DNA of 64,000 nt from Oscheius dolichura (lineage: Eukaryota > Nematoda > Chromadorea > Rhabditida > Rhabditidae): NCBI GenBank assembly GCA_932521035.1, contig OW051492.1:5642001-5706000 (forward strand), in the 5' to 3' direction. A program made the translations under genes and the position numbers. The notes below the pieces were generated by a model. That model saw only the letters and a list, made by a program, of their open reading frames with translations. It was not told where the DNA came from and did no database searches. This document shows positions 42,802 through 59,710 of the stretch, piece by piece (positions within the stretch are counted from its first letter, which is position 1; each line of letters begins with the position of its first letter).

Positions 42802-44714
42802 TTAGGGAAGAACGTAGGCCGTGTAGGCCAGAAGCTGAGGTTTCGGCTCAAGAGTGGGGCCTATACAGATGGGGATAAGCACCTTGGACTTGTTCAGAAC
42901 GTTCCGCTTCCACTCGCTCGCACGCGCCGCGAGCCGCTCCGCACGTCCCTCTGCGTCTTTTCCAATCGGCTCGTCACCCTCCTCTTGACCTTCACCATCA
43001 GAAAGATAACCTGGTTCTACCATAAACTCTTCAACGTCGGAATCAACTTCATCCAACTCTGGATCCTGAAATAAAAATGATCTTTAGAGTTTTTATTATT
43101 GGTTATATTTTAAAAAACAGAGAATCGCCTAACCTCTTCGTCCGATTTACATTCTTCTGCGTCTGATGGCTCATCTTCCCATTCAGCATCGGAATCTACC
43201 TAAATTTTCAATTATGCTTCGAAATATAGAGAATAAAAAAGGCAAATCGTTCTAAATTTATAATTTGGCCTACTTCATAATCTACGGTGGTAGAAGATGG
43301 TTTACAAGGATTTCTAGGATTGACATTCTTGTCCTTTTTCCTCCAAGTTCCATAATATGGGGGTCTATAGTTATCATGGAATTGGAAAAGTTTTGCCTTC
43401 AATTGACTGAAATACATTGAAATAAAATAGGAAGACACACTTACTCTTTGCGGGAAACAGCCAGTTTTCTATTTTTAACTGCAGTTGAAGAAAGATATGT
43501 CGTAGCGGTGACCTGACTCTTTAATTACTAAAATGAGTAAACAGTAAAAACCTCATGATTTTGTGTAATAAGATCAAATTCCGATGGAAGTGGTGTGCGG
43601 CGAAGGAGAGGTGCTACAACGTGGCCAGGTTTCGGCTAAAATGAAATAATATAGCGTCAAAATAGCTGAAAACCTGGAATGGCTTGTACCACAGCTTCTC
43701 TGGTTGCTCCGATTCGCTAGGTCCGCTTTCTTTGTCTACTTTTTTGAAGAATCCAAGAAATCTTGCAGATGCACGTTTTTTTTTCTCTTCCTCAAACTGT
43801 AAAATGGTGGTAAACGAATATAAGTATTACTATTTGACTTTATACTTTACGAATGCATGAAAAGATCAGGTCGCGCGTGACCACTTCACCCCAATTTGAG
43901 ACATGTCTTTTGTATTGCTGCGCAGCATAATGGCTACTATAAAATATTCCGCGTTGAAACAAGGCTTCTTATACATATTATTAAAATTCACCTCCTCCTC
44001 TTTTCTTTTTGCCATTTTTCGTTCGTCTTCCTCGCGTTTTTTAGCTTCTAATTTTTCTTCTTCTTCTTTCTTCTTCTGAGCTTTTTCTTCCTTCTTCTTC
44101 TGCTTTTCATCCTCTTCCTTTCTTTTCTGCTCTCTTTTATCTTCTTCTGCTCTTCGTTTCTCGTCCCGTTTACGCTCTTCTTCTTTGCGCTTTTCTTCCT
44201 TTTCCCTAAAAGATTTACACACTTCAATCTATCCCAATAAACACGGACCTTTCTCTTTTTTCCTTTTCTAAACGTTTCTCTTCGGCAAGGCGTTCTTTTT
44301 CGGCCCTAAGTTTCTCTCGTTCCTCATCTTTTTGTTTTTTGCTCTCCAGTCTTTTCGCTTTTTCTGCATCACGTTCTTCCTAAATAATGTGTGATAACAG
44401 TGGATAAAAATATGGATAAAATTTGAATTATACATTAAAAACATCAAGGTTTAAAAAAGCGCGATATGCCTACAAGAAGGTAAAAATAACAAACTTTAGA
44501 GAGTTTAGCTACTCTACTCTTTCTGGATGGTGTTAAAAGTGGTTGTTGTAGAGCCTCTTCGGGTTTATCGTCCTCCACATCAATCTGCAAGTATATGAAT
44601 ATCTAAAGCTAAAAAGGTTTAGATGACTTTTTGTTTCTTGGCTTCGGGCTCAAATATGCCTGCATCCTCATTTGAAATGTCAACTATATTTTCTTTTATG
44701 TTTTCTTCTACCAT
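42802..44714 (-). CDS. chaf-1: chromatin assembly factor 1 large subunit (CHAF1A/p150)
   Basis: The large CAF-1 subunit deposits H3-H4 behind replication forks. The N-terminus (MVEENIKENIVDISNEDAGI, then EPEAKKQK) is acidic, then basic. The centre is the long charged helix typical of p150 (repeats of KEEERKRDEKRRAEEDKRE and KKREEDERKMAKRKEEE). The conserved core follows: KLFQFHDNYRPPYYGTWRKK, NPRNPCKPSSTTVDYEV, then acidic exons ending DEVDSDVEEFMVEPGYLSDG, matching the DYEVDSDEEWE...FFVPHGYLSEDE block of p150. The C-terminus runs to LLAYTAYVLP at 42802. Introns are short. One intron (about 43820-43850) contains a fragment of the TIR seen in the msh-6 intron elements. No PIP box was seen at the N-terminus. 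Confidence 0.85.
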
Positions 44715-47700
44715 GATTTCACCCAAGAGTAGAACCTGAAAAACAAAGGTTAGATTTCAAGAATTGGATGGTATAAAGATATTATAGTTGTTTCCGAATA
44801 TCTTCTCTTTTGACTAATAACATCAAGCAGCAATCATTGCTTAGAGTGGCAACCAAGATAAGAATTACACAAGTTTAGAAAAAGACTCGGAATTTAGTTG
44901 AACATATTGTTAGTGTTTTCGGTAAACAAAACGATAACAAAACCTTGGATCGGAAGTGAAAGAGCAAAGAATGTGAATATTGTTACAGCCTATTTAAATT
45001 GTATACCTTCGCGGCTGCGATTATAAACGAGCGTTTGCGTATATCTTCTCTCTGGATACAGTATCCAAAAAAAGTGTGTGAGGGAAATTCCGCCCCTAAA
45101 GTCCAGGACTCCTGGGGAGAATCAATATTGTCTGAACCCTGAGTTTATTCTGACGCTTTTTTGTCTTGGGTAGAGGAGGTTTCCGAGAGCTCCTGGGATT
45201 AATTAGCGCAGAAGACGTGAGAAGGAAATACACCCCCCGAGGTGCCCCCAGTGTTTCAGGTTCTCTACCGGATCCCCCTCCCCCGGCCGGTCCCCCGTCC
45301 TCGGCTGGCCCCTCTGAATCCCCGCGGCAGGGTCTTCCTTGGTAGTCTTCCCCCGGTCGGCCCGATCCCCCTCGTGATTAGCCTTGTCAGCGCCCTCCAT
45401 TTCCCCTCCGGCCGTCTCTATGGCTACCTTTTTTCCGCTCCATAAATGCTCGTGATTACCGTAATCCCCCTCATGAGATCCCTTTTGATTGGCTTCTTTT
45501 CATTTCTCGTCCTATGGCCTTCGCTCCCCCTAATCTCCCCCCTGGTACTTTCTGTTTACCCCTCCAAAAAGAGAGGCCCCCGTCTCCTAGGAGAGCGCTT
45601 CGATTCCAGAGACATGCGAGCGACGATTCAGGCCCTTTGAAGGGGGGCTGAGTCAGCCGTCGGCCATTTCCCACTGTGCCGCCTGTCCTCCCGGTAAACA
45701 CAAACTCTCTTCTTCCCCCCTGCTCCCTTTATTTCCAGCCCCACGTGTGCTCCGAATATAAAAAGTTGCAAAACTACGTACTGCGCAGTTATGTTTGTTT
45801 TGTTCTGTTGTTTCTACGTGACGTTGAGTCAGCGGAGGCCGCACGATCCCCTCCGGATTAGTCGAACCGTCATGGCCGTTGAGCCGCCAAATGAACTCGA
45901 CACTTTTCCCCTTTTTTGGCGGAGTGGTCCCTCTGCTCCGGAGACGGCCCCGGCCTGATTGCCGTGAATAATTGGCCAGCTAATTGGACGTGACTTCTGA
46001 AAGGGAGACGTCGCCCACGTCTTCTCGGGCCAGGTCTCTCTCCTTTTCCAGTTTTTCCCCTCATCAACATGTTTTCTCCCGGAATACTGGCCACATTACA
46101 CTCCGTAACTGTCATCATCCAGAAAATAATAGCCTCAGGGCCGGCCGTTTTTAGGGCTTCGCAGGCGCAGAGGTCTGTTAGCACAGCCAGCTCTGACTCG
46201 AAAAAGAGCCGCCGCGGCCCTCACAGTACAGTCAGTACACATGTTTTGCGACTGCTATTTTCCGAGAGTCGGGCCTATTCCCGTCCCCGTTTCGAGCAGT
46301 AACCAAACAGTATCCGCCGCGCTAGACGGGGGACTTTCCCCCCTCCCGTTACCGGGGGGAATTGTCACTTTTGGGCTGTTTTCTCGGCGAAGGCGGCCAT
46401 CCGTCACGTTGCTTGGTTTTAAACATCGCGAGGAACACCCGCCCGGCCGCCTTCTCATGGAAAATTGTGTTTCTATTGATCTCGGCGGCCGTCTTCCCCG
46501 AATAAAATGCCCAGGAAAAAAATAAAGGGGGGGGGCTAACCCGGGCTGCCTCCTCCTAATCGGGGATTAAGCCCCGTGTTATCCCCCCGGCTCCTCATCT
46601 CGAATTTCTGGACTCGCTCACGTGTCGCCGTATCTCCCTCGCCTCTGTTTGAGCCTTCTTCTCCCGCTTGCTCTCCCCTGTCGAACTTGCGTGACCGCCC
46701 GCCGCCGCCAAACAAACAGTCAGCCAGGAGAGGGCCAGCTCCCGCAGCCAGTCGTTTTTGACCCGATTATCAGGTTCAAATCGATCCATTGGTCACTCTC
46801 TCTCTCGTCCTCCTCCTCCTCCTCCAGTAATCTGCTCACTTTCAGGTCCGACGCTGTCCCCTCAGACGAGTTCAACTGCTGGAAAAGCTGGAAAAGGTAA
46901 AAAGTTCATTTGGTGTCCCTTCAGCTGCTCTTTTTCTGGTCATTAGACCTGCTTGAATCGGGCTCATCGAGTGTTAGTCAGCCGACGGCCGAGCACTGAT
47001 CCGGGAGATCCTCCGGCTCTCGACACCTTCCCGCAGAAAACCCGATTAGGCCGGCGCGGCACGGCTTAGTTGGTTCATGACGATCGCCTCTAATCGAATG
47101 TTGCGGGTGTCAGTTGCTTTTTAGCGGGCTTATCTCCACGGGGCGCGCTCACTTGCAGGTCCTGCCACGATCAATAATTCCTTTAATATCTGTGCCTCCT
47201 GCTATTCCCGTCGTGCCCCTTTCCTTATCAGTCTCGCTCTCTCTCGGCTTTGCGGGGGCTGCCGATTAGTTTCTGCTCCGCGGGCACACCCGCCTGCTGC
47301 CCTTTCAGCCGCCTCAAATAATTCCACCTGCCCTGCGTCAGATGCACTCCCAGAAGTCGGCCTTCTCGCCCCATCCTCTCCGGCACAACAAAACAAGCCC
47401 ACCTCTCCCCTCTCTTATCACCTCCTTGCTGATAATTCGGGGAATCTCCCGCCGCTTCACGTGACCCGGGCCCCCCGTCGCCTCCCCCCGGAAAATGGGT
47501 CCCGTACGGTAGTAATGTGTTTTTACCGGGGTATTTGTTTTGGTCAATGATTTTTTGCTCCCCGAGCAAATAGAATAAGCACAGTGAACCCGATCCCCAA
47601 ACAAACTTTTCCCTTTGGGCAGTCGGCTGGAAATATTCCGCTTGACTAATATCGGCCATTCTGAGACCTTTCACCCTGACCCTGCCATTCCAAGTAGCCC

Positions 47701-48662
47701 GAGAACCGGCCTGGGAACTTGTTTACCGGCCGAGCGAAGAGAACCTCCCGACGCCTTCTCGAGATCACGTGCCCCTTGCCCTACCTTATTCCTTATGTGA
47801 ATAGCGGAGCTTCCGATCCCCCCGGACAGACCGCATCTCTCTGTAGTTCGACGGCGTCTCCCCTCGTAATCCTCTTTGCCTGCACAGAATGGCCGGGACG
47901 GCTTCTGTCCTTTGCTGGCAGTAAACACGCTCCAATGACATCAGCGCGTGATGGATCACGTTTCTTCTGGGAGACTGTACGTCCCTTCGGTGGTTTGCAT
48001 CGTGTTGATCTTCGAAAACGCCTGTTATTCGGGTAGCCTGTCTCCCGAATCGAACTCGTACAGTCGCCGGGCCCCTGGCCTTGGGGGTGAGTACAGGGAC
48101 CTGGTCATCCGGGGGCGGCGGTCCCTTTTAGCCGGGGCTGTACACTTCTCCTACAGTCGGCCTGATTCAGGCCCCCGATCCGCCTCCCCCTATCTCTTTA
48201 TGTCCCCTCATCTTCCCCAAATAGACCTCTCTGATAACTTTTCCCCTTTCCTTTCGCGCCACCAGACTAATCCATCACCCATCGACTCGTGCCGTTTCTA
48301 AAAATTTGTCGTCAGGTTTCTTTTAGAAACGGAGAGGCGGAAAATCGAGCAGGGCGTTCAGGTGGAAGGCCTTCCGGCCGAAAAGGGACCGAATAATTAG
48401 AGGAGGGATCAGTTATGCCCCCGGTCCCCCGCACTCTAATTGGGGCTGTTCCGGTCACGTATCTCCCGGAAGGGAATCTTTTCCCAGCCGTCTTTGAACC
48501 TTGCATTGATCTCGCTCCCGTCGCTTTTCCATCCCACGGGTGTAAAGTCCCGCGCGCTCTTCTATGCCATTATGTTGTGTCTTTTTGTCCTCCAACTACT
48601 TTTTCCAGTCGTTTTCCCCGTCCCTTCCCCCTGCAATCGTCACTTTTCAGAAGCCGCATAGA
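44715..48662. other. 3.9 kb gene-free region, mostly GC-rich, upstream of mef-2
   Basis: I found no exon chain or protein motif on either strand. The first 300 bases are AT-rich, then composition becomes GC-rich at about 45.1 kb. Open frames here overlap one another on both strands, as expected from GC-rich DNA without stops. Given its position, the region probably carries distal regulatory sequence of mef-2. Confidence 0.5.
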
Positions 48663-50547
<1,885 letters not shown>

Positions 50548-50893
50548 AATTATGTATGGATTCATTCATATTTACATTTCTTCCACTATAAAATTGGCCT
50601 CATGGGGGCCGTCCCTCTTTCCCCGGCTCCTGTTCTGTCCGTGTTATTTTTGTGAGTGTGAGTGTGAAAAAAAAGGTTTTTGAGAATATCATAATAAAGT
50701 TTTATCGATACCCTGTCAAAAAAATGAAACACTTTTTATGCTCCGCACTCAAAGGAGAAAAAACAATTGTAAGCTATCAATGATAGATTTTCAATAATGT
50801 ACGTACGGAGACTTTACAGAAAGCATCTGTCAAACTTAATTGGAAAACGGAAGGAGAACATAAGAGTAACCGGAAGTTAACACACGTTTATAA
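50548..50893. other. convergent intergenic region between mef-2 and PIAS gene
   Basis: Holds the mef-2 3' UTR with AATAAA at 50693 and the 3' UTR of the minus-strand PIAS gene. The switch from GC-rich to AT-rich DNA falls here. Nothing else seen. Confidence 0.5.
50693..50698 (+). terminator. poly(A) signal AATAAA after mef-2
   Basis: Canonical hexamer 146 bases after the stop codon. Confidence 0.5.
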
Positions 50894-53800
50894 TCACGGA
50901 CGTTGGAAATTTTGCTGTTGGTATGTCGGTGTGGGTTGATTGGCTATCGCTTGGAGGGCCTGAACATTTGAATTGTTGCCTTTCTGAAATATCGTGCATT
51001 GCCTACTAGTGGATATTCGTAAATCTTTTTAGAGATAAAGAAAATATAGAAGTCCTCTAGCAAGCTAAAAATATAGAAGACTCACATCGGCTAACGTTTG
51101 CGCCTGCACAGGAGCTTGCTGCTGCAAGTAATGCTGTGGTCGGTTTTGCTGGTCAGCCGGATGATGATAGAAGCCAGGAAAAGGTCCATTCCTATACCCT
51201 TGCACGTTTCCTCCGATAAAAGGTGGATTGAACGTATTTCCTTGCTGTGGCTGCATCTGCACATTCCACATGTAACCATGTCCTAACGGCATTGCTTGTT
51301 GAATATATGGCTGCGCCGCATTCTGCAAGCAAAAGTTTGAATGTGCTATTAATAAACTTACAAATGGTTGGTAGCTGTAAGTAGGAGTAGCCCTGCTTCC
51401 ATTTTGGCCTGGACTATCACGCCAGGCACCTGAAGTTGTAAGAGCAGCACTTGTACTCGGAACGGAGTGTGGAATAACCATGGGAGGAGAGACAGAAATA
51501 GCAGAAGTTGAAGACTGTACGCTGGCCTGAAATATTGTAATATACTTAAATATATATATATATGTAAAGCTTACAGGGTTTACATTTATCTGGGTGTTAA
51601 TCTGTTCTTGACAATCAGAGGGTTTAGTTGCTCTTGGAGGTGTATCATCATCTAGAAGGATAACTTCTATTTCTTGATTCTTTTTCGGCGTACTAGTGGA
51701 TGGTTTTCGAGCTGATACATTCGAAGTAACTGCAATAATTCGCTGCAGCTCTTCATCTTCATCGGAATCAAGAGCTAAGACACAGTTAAGCGAAGTGTGA
51801 AGAGCATACTTATGATGTCCTCATCAGCAACAGGTTTAGAAACAATTGCAGTTTTTTGAATTTCTCCTGTATTGGTGGAGGTTCGTGGCATATCATCATC
51901 ACTATCACTTACATCACATGTTATCTAAAAATTATATAAACAAGCAATAAAATTTGCAGACCTCTTGAATTTTTTGATAACCACCATCTGTCAATAATTC
52001 AATTTCATTTACATCCGTAACTTCACGAAGAATATTTTGGAAATATCTATAATTCTAGTTTAATAAAATAATTCCAATAGTTTAATTAAGAAATAAAAAC
52101 ATAGTCTTCTTATGTTTAATCTTGTACTCATTAGAAATATTATCGAATCGCTTATGATTTCCGGATTTCAATTTTTTTTAAAACGGCATTTTTACGTACA
52201 GACTATACAATATCGAAAGCACTCTAAGTGTGCACAGCACACGTCCACTTTCAAACGCCATGGGAGACTATTCAAAAAACGACAGTCCTCAACACGCTTA
52301 ACAAACAAACGAACGATGCGCAAGTTTTCTGTACAAGACGGCGCAGCTATTTGAGGGGTTTTTAAAGACTTACCCATCTATAATCAGCTTCGCATACGGA
52401 GCATTTCCACTGCATATTCCACATTTCCAAGTGGGACGCTTCTCATTCATTTTTAAAAATAGATCAAGATCGAAACATTGCAAGTGACTACAATCTCTGC
52501 ATCTCGCAGGAATACCCATACGCGTTTTTCCAAGCTAAAATTTTTGAATTAAAAAAATAGATTAAGCTGATACCGGGCAAAGCAAACTGATTCTGACTTG
52601 GTCCATTTTAATACCATCATCGTCTCCTACAGTCATCCGCTTAATTACTTGCTGGCGGGTTACATGTGCATCTTGTCTGGTAGAAACGTGAGAAACGGCC
52701 CTATCTCTCAAGATATCAGATGTTACTCTGTTGACGAGATAGACAGCAACGGCCCAACTCCTTCGGTCAGCTGTCCATTCAATGAACAATCTATGGCACG
52801 TATTAGGCAAAAACATGCTTCAAATTTTACCTATGAGCCATCCTTCCGTTAGCAGTATCACGTGGGGGCTGACAGTTCTGTGTAATATTTACAGGACGCG
52901 AAGGACGTTTTGCTTCAACATTTGGCTTATTAGTAGGTATAACGTTCTAAAAATGCGAGGTTAGTGAAAGATCAAACCCAACCGGTAACACCACCATAAC
53001 ATCATCTATTTTGACATTACAATTTGGGGGAAAATCGTCCGGCTGTTCACTAAGATGATAGTTTACAGGAAGATTGAAAAATCTGAAGTTTATATTTCAA
53101 TTTTCTTATGTAAAAAGGCGAACCTCAGTTGTACCTCATGCCTAGGAAGAGATTTAGCACTTTCTCTGTAAGTTAACTCCCTATGGTATTGTGATGGTAT
53201 ACTGAATGCTAATGTCATCTAAATTGAAATATTAAAACAATGAAACAAACACTGAAACCTTCTGCAATGTTTTGAGGCCGGAAGGAACAGCAACAAGCTC
53301 TACAGGTTCAAGAATAGTCGTGATCGAATCATAGAAAGGCAGAGGAAGCGGCCGCAAAACTCGTAATGTTTTCGGTGCACTATTTGTGTTATACATCTGA
53401 AACGTAATAATAGGGCAATGTAAACTTAAACGTACTCCCATAGTAGCACCACCACCTCCATACATTGCTTGATTGCTATTTATATTGTTGTATGCTGGAT
53501 ACCCACGATTAGCCATACTAGAAATGATAAACTATGGCTAAATATAACGCTTACGAATTGGCTGGATTGTAAGGAGCAGGGCGCGGTCTGTTCATTCCGG
53601 TGATCTGAAAGTTGAAAAAAAAATACAATAAGCAATAATTATAACGACTACAAAAAACTTACTAATTTAATAAGCTCTGGCTGGTGCTGCGGTGTCCTCA
53701 ATAGCTGATTAACCCGTATGACCAAGTCCTGCTTTTTCCCCAACTTATTGATTTTGAAGTATTGTAGAATTGATTGAAGTTCGTTAACTCTAAGAGAGTT

Positions 53801-54786
53801 TACAACATTCTGAAAATAAGCAATGGTTCAAACATGTTAGCCGCAGGTCAGGTAAGTAAAAAGAAATGCACCGCATTTTTTTAAACGTCGGAAAAGACAA
53901 TCTGAACTTGACCGTAAACCTTAAAACATAAACGATTAACAAGGGAAGAATACTTGCTCGGCATCACTTTTTCAAACTTTTTTGATGCCATCTTGTGGGG
54001 AATTTTCTGGCGATCAAGACACATTCTTTCCTTTTTGCTAAAATCGCGTTATAAAGGAGGAAAATGCAAAATAAGATTCAATGCTAAACGTGTTTTTGGA
54101 CTTGTCTATTTTCCATTCTCCTTCTAAAAATGTGAAGCGGTGGTTGAATGGATAGTGCACCTGCCCACAAAACTTTTGGCTTTTTTTCAACTTGGGTTCA
54201 ATTTTTCCATTGGACCAAGTCATTTTGTAATTTTTTGGGAGTGATTGGCACCTTTTGTTTCTGCTCAAACACTTACAATTACGTTGTAGAGGAGAATACT
54301 GGACTCACGGGTGATGGCGGAATTTTCACAGCAGAAGGGTGTGGAAACACCTCCTCGTCATTTTTACGGCATATAAAGAGAACAAGAGTCGAAAACTGAT
54401 CCAATCACTCCATAAAAATTACAAAAATGACTTGGTCCCTTGGAAAAATTGAACCCAAGTTGAAAAAAAGCCAAAAGTTTTGTGGGCGAGTGCACTATCC
54501 ACTCAACCACCGCTTCACATTTTTAGAAGGAGAATGGAAAATAGACAAGTCCAAAAACACGCTTGGCATTGAAATCTTATTTTGCATTTTCCTCCTCTAG
54601 AACGCGATTTTAGCAAAAAGAATGTGTCTTGATCGCCAGAAAATTCCCCACAAGATGGCATCAAAAAAGTTTGAAAAAGTGATGCCGAGCAAGTATCTTT
54701 CCCTTGTTAGGTAGTAATACCATTTTCTCTAAAACTTGACTCACCTCCCATCTGGAAAGCTCCGGTTGAGCCAACTGCAGTGCCAT
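50894..54786 (-). CDS. gei-17: PIAS-type E3 SUMO ligase (GEI-17 homologue)
   Basis: A SUMO ligase of the Siz/PIAS family. The start at 54786 reads MALQLAQPELSRWE and splices across an 0.9 kb intron to the SAP domain (NVVNSLRVNELQSILQYFKI with LGKKQDLVIRVNQLL). A glycine-rich linker follows, then the PINIT domain (LRPLPLPFYDSITTILEPVE). The SP-RING is visible as CRDCSHLQCFDLDLFL with NEKRPTWKCGICSGNAPYA, carrying Cys/His zinc ligands. Next come LIIDGYFQNIL, an acidic/serine SUMO-binding stretch (MISSDSDE-like), and a long Gln/Pro-rich tail with GFYHHPADQQNRPQHYLQQQ, ending YQQQNFQRP at 50894. Introns are 35-60 bp apart from intron 1, which is expanded by a fold-back repeat. Confidence 0.9.
53938..54708. 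repeat. large fold-back (inverted repeat) element with tRNA-like promoter boxes
   Basis: Two arms of about 310 bases (53938-54248 and 54401-54708) are near-perfect reverse complements around a spacer of about 150 bases. The outer ends are AACAAGGGAAGAATACTTGC and its complement. Each arm contains TGGTTGAATGG (54141-54151 on the left), matching the Pol III A box, and GGTTCAATTT (54195-54204), close to the B box, at tRNA-like spacing. This looks like an inverted pair of tRNA-derived SINE units, or a fold-back transposon that captured one. It lies in PIAS intron 1. Confidence 0.75.
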
Positions 54787-55418
54787 ATAGTTTCCTGGAA
54801 ATCTTTAAAACCAGATGGTATAGCAGGTTTTGGAAAGATATGCTAAAAGTGGTTTAATAGATGATTTTAGCATATAAGGCAATAAGGCCACAATCACAAT
54901 TTTGTTTCCGTCTGTAGAACCCCGAGAAAACAGCTGATATCGAAAGAAGTATGCTATAATTGAATTCATCCGTACATGGAGTTAAGTAAAAAAGGATTCA
55001 TACATTCTTCTAATAATATATTCAAAAAAATCCCTGTATTCGGCCAAATTTCATTTTTTTTGCGTCTAAAAGAAAATTCAGGAATGTGCGATGATCTTCG
55101 ATAGGTGCGCAGGATTCCCATACTCATTTTATACTTAAGATTGTTGCCTGGGGAAACCCTTTAGTTACCCGGTGCAAATCACGTGGAAATTATATTGATC
55201 GGCCAGGCGTTTTGGGCGCGGCGCAGATCAATATCCCCGGGCAGGTCAAAGATCAGGATATAGTGAGATGATTAATACAAAACAACATGAAAATAGAAAC
55301 ATTCTCGCCTCCAATCAATTGGATCGAATGCGGTCTTTACGAACCGTTGAGACAACTATCACGACTTTGAGCAAATGTATTATTCCTCTGAGTAAAAAAA
55401 CACTATGTAACACTTCGT
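54787..55418. other. intergenic region between NDUFS7 and PIAS genes
   Basis: No coding exon recognised. It contains a GC-rich patch with a hairpin (ATATTGATC at 55192-55200 and GATCAATAT at 55226-55234) in otherwise AT-rich DNA. Confidence 0.4.
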
Positions 55419-56251
55419 CTATCTTCGATACCACAGTTGAGCTTCACGCTTCCTTTTTATCTTCTTCTGTAATTGTAGAACTCCATATAAGAGGGCCTGA
55501 AATTTGATGTTAGTGAAATGGTGAATACTATTTTTCTCGTTTCGACGTCTATTCGAAATCCATGTCAGTACGTTGCAACATACCTCGGCGGTAGGTGGAC
55601 AACCCGGTACATATATATCAACGGGAATCACTCTGTCACATCCTCTAAGTACTGAATACGAGTAATGATAGTAGCCTCCTCCATTAGCACACGATCCCAT
55701 CGAAATGACCCATCTTAACAACAACCTGAGTGACTCTATTTCAACATACTTGGCTTCAGGCATTTGGTCATAAATTCTCCTTAGAGCTGGGGCCATTTTA
55801 TTTGTTACTGTACCAGCTACGAAAATTAAGTCAGTCTGTAAATAAAATATTTCCGGAAATGATCATGCAAACCTGTCGTGGAGATGCACGGAATACAACA
55901 CCATATCTGTCCATGTCATATCGTGGTGCAGCGAAATGCATCATTTCTACGGCACAGCATGCCAATCCTAAATTTATATTTCTACAGAAATGTATGATAC
56001 TTACCAAAAGTCAAAGGCCAAAGTGAACCACGCTGAGCTAAATTCATCACATCGTCAAGTCTAGCAAGAGCATACTCTCCAGCAGATGAGGTCTCAAGAA
56101 AAGGTGTACCTAGTGGGACGCTATGCAGCTATTCGATAAACAAACCAGTCTTTCCTATTCCTTTTGGAGCCTCACTGGAAGGAGCAAGTGCTTTCGTACC
56201 TAAGCTACGAGAGAATATGCCAGGTACACCTATTCGAAGTGAGCTTAGCAT
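55419..56251 (-). CDS. nduf-7: mitochondrial complex I subunit NDUFS7 (PSST)
   Basis: The 20 kDa PSST subunit of NADH:ubiquinone oxidoreductase, which holds iron-sulfur cluster N2 and lines the quinone site. Start at 56251: [20 protein letters not shown], a basic amphipathic mitochondrial presequence. The mature part has [19 protein letters not shown], the cluster cysteines in [57 protein letters not shown] with [19 protein letters not shown], and the [13 protein letters not shown] tail. All four cluster-N2 cysteines are present. A 36 bp intron with a GTATGT donor between EAK and WVISMG restores the conserved order; read through it would stay in frame and add twelve residues. Divergent from gld-4. 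Confidence 0.95.
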
Positions 56252-56746
56252 GCTGAAATAAAAATAATAATGCAGAAAAGGAATGAAAAAATGCAGGAGG
56301 AGATTCTCTTTGTAATCTAAAAATGCAAAAGCAATACATTTTTCGAACAAAAAGAGTAAAGGAAAACAAGTAAAAAATGAAAATGGTCGGTTAAACACCG
56401 AGCAACCGAACAGAGGTGTATAGTTTTCTTTAGTTTCCGGTGGACTTTTGGGGGAAAGAATGACCTTGAAGTTATGTTAGCATTCAGTTGTTTGGATTAT
56501 AGCCAGTTGCTACAAACGTGTATTCAATCTATCGGAAAGAATGCAATCAGACTCGTAGTTGCCCGCTGTTTAGAAACTCTGTCACCCTGCGTCTCATGCG
56601 TCCCTAGAAATCTCTCTCTCTCACTCCCTGAAAAGACTGGCAGTCCTTTCCCACCACTACATTTTTATTAGATAATTCTTTGTTATATCTGTTTCTATAT
56701 CTATTATCGCTTTTACGGGGTCTTGTGCTTATGTGTAATATTAAGA
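56252..56746. other. divergent promoter region between nduf-7 and gld-4
   Basis: 495 bases between two oppositely oriented starts, with no recognised exon. It probably carries both promoters. Confidence 0.45.
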
Positions 56747-59402
<2,656 letters not shown>

Positions 59403-59710
59403 CGTCGAGGAGCGTCGGTTATAGCTTTAAACCTTTTTTTATATTTTGCTGAACCAACAGTTTTGTTATTATTGTACTCATCTTACTGGTACTCGTTTTC
59501 GTTACTTTTTGCATATTAGATATCGGGTTGAATTAGTTTTCTTCTTGTTAACGCATTTTTAATGTCTATATTTTTATTTCTCTCTAGATTCTTTGAAGAA
59601 ATTATATGAGATGAATTTTATTATTGTACATGTGCTTTTTTTGATTACGGTTCACATTCCGTAATTTTACCTGTAAATATAATTTCGTTTTATTATATTG
59701 ATTTTAGAAA
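59403..59710. other. short gap between gld-4 and mel-26
   Basis: 308 AT-rich bases without exon features. It ends GATTTTAG three bases before the mel-26 ATG, suggesting trans-splicing. Confidence 0.45.

Noticed and set aside
55660-55720. Ten-to-twelve-residue insertion in NDUFS7 before [13 protein letters not shown]
   Set aside because: A GTATGT...AAG intron of 36 bp removes it and restores the invariant family sequence.
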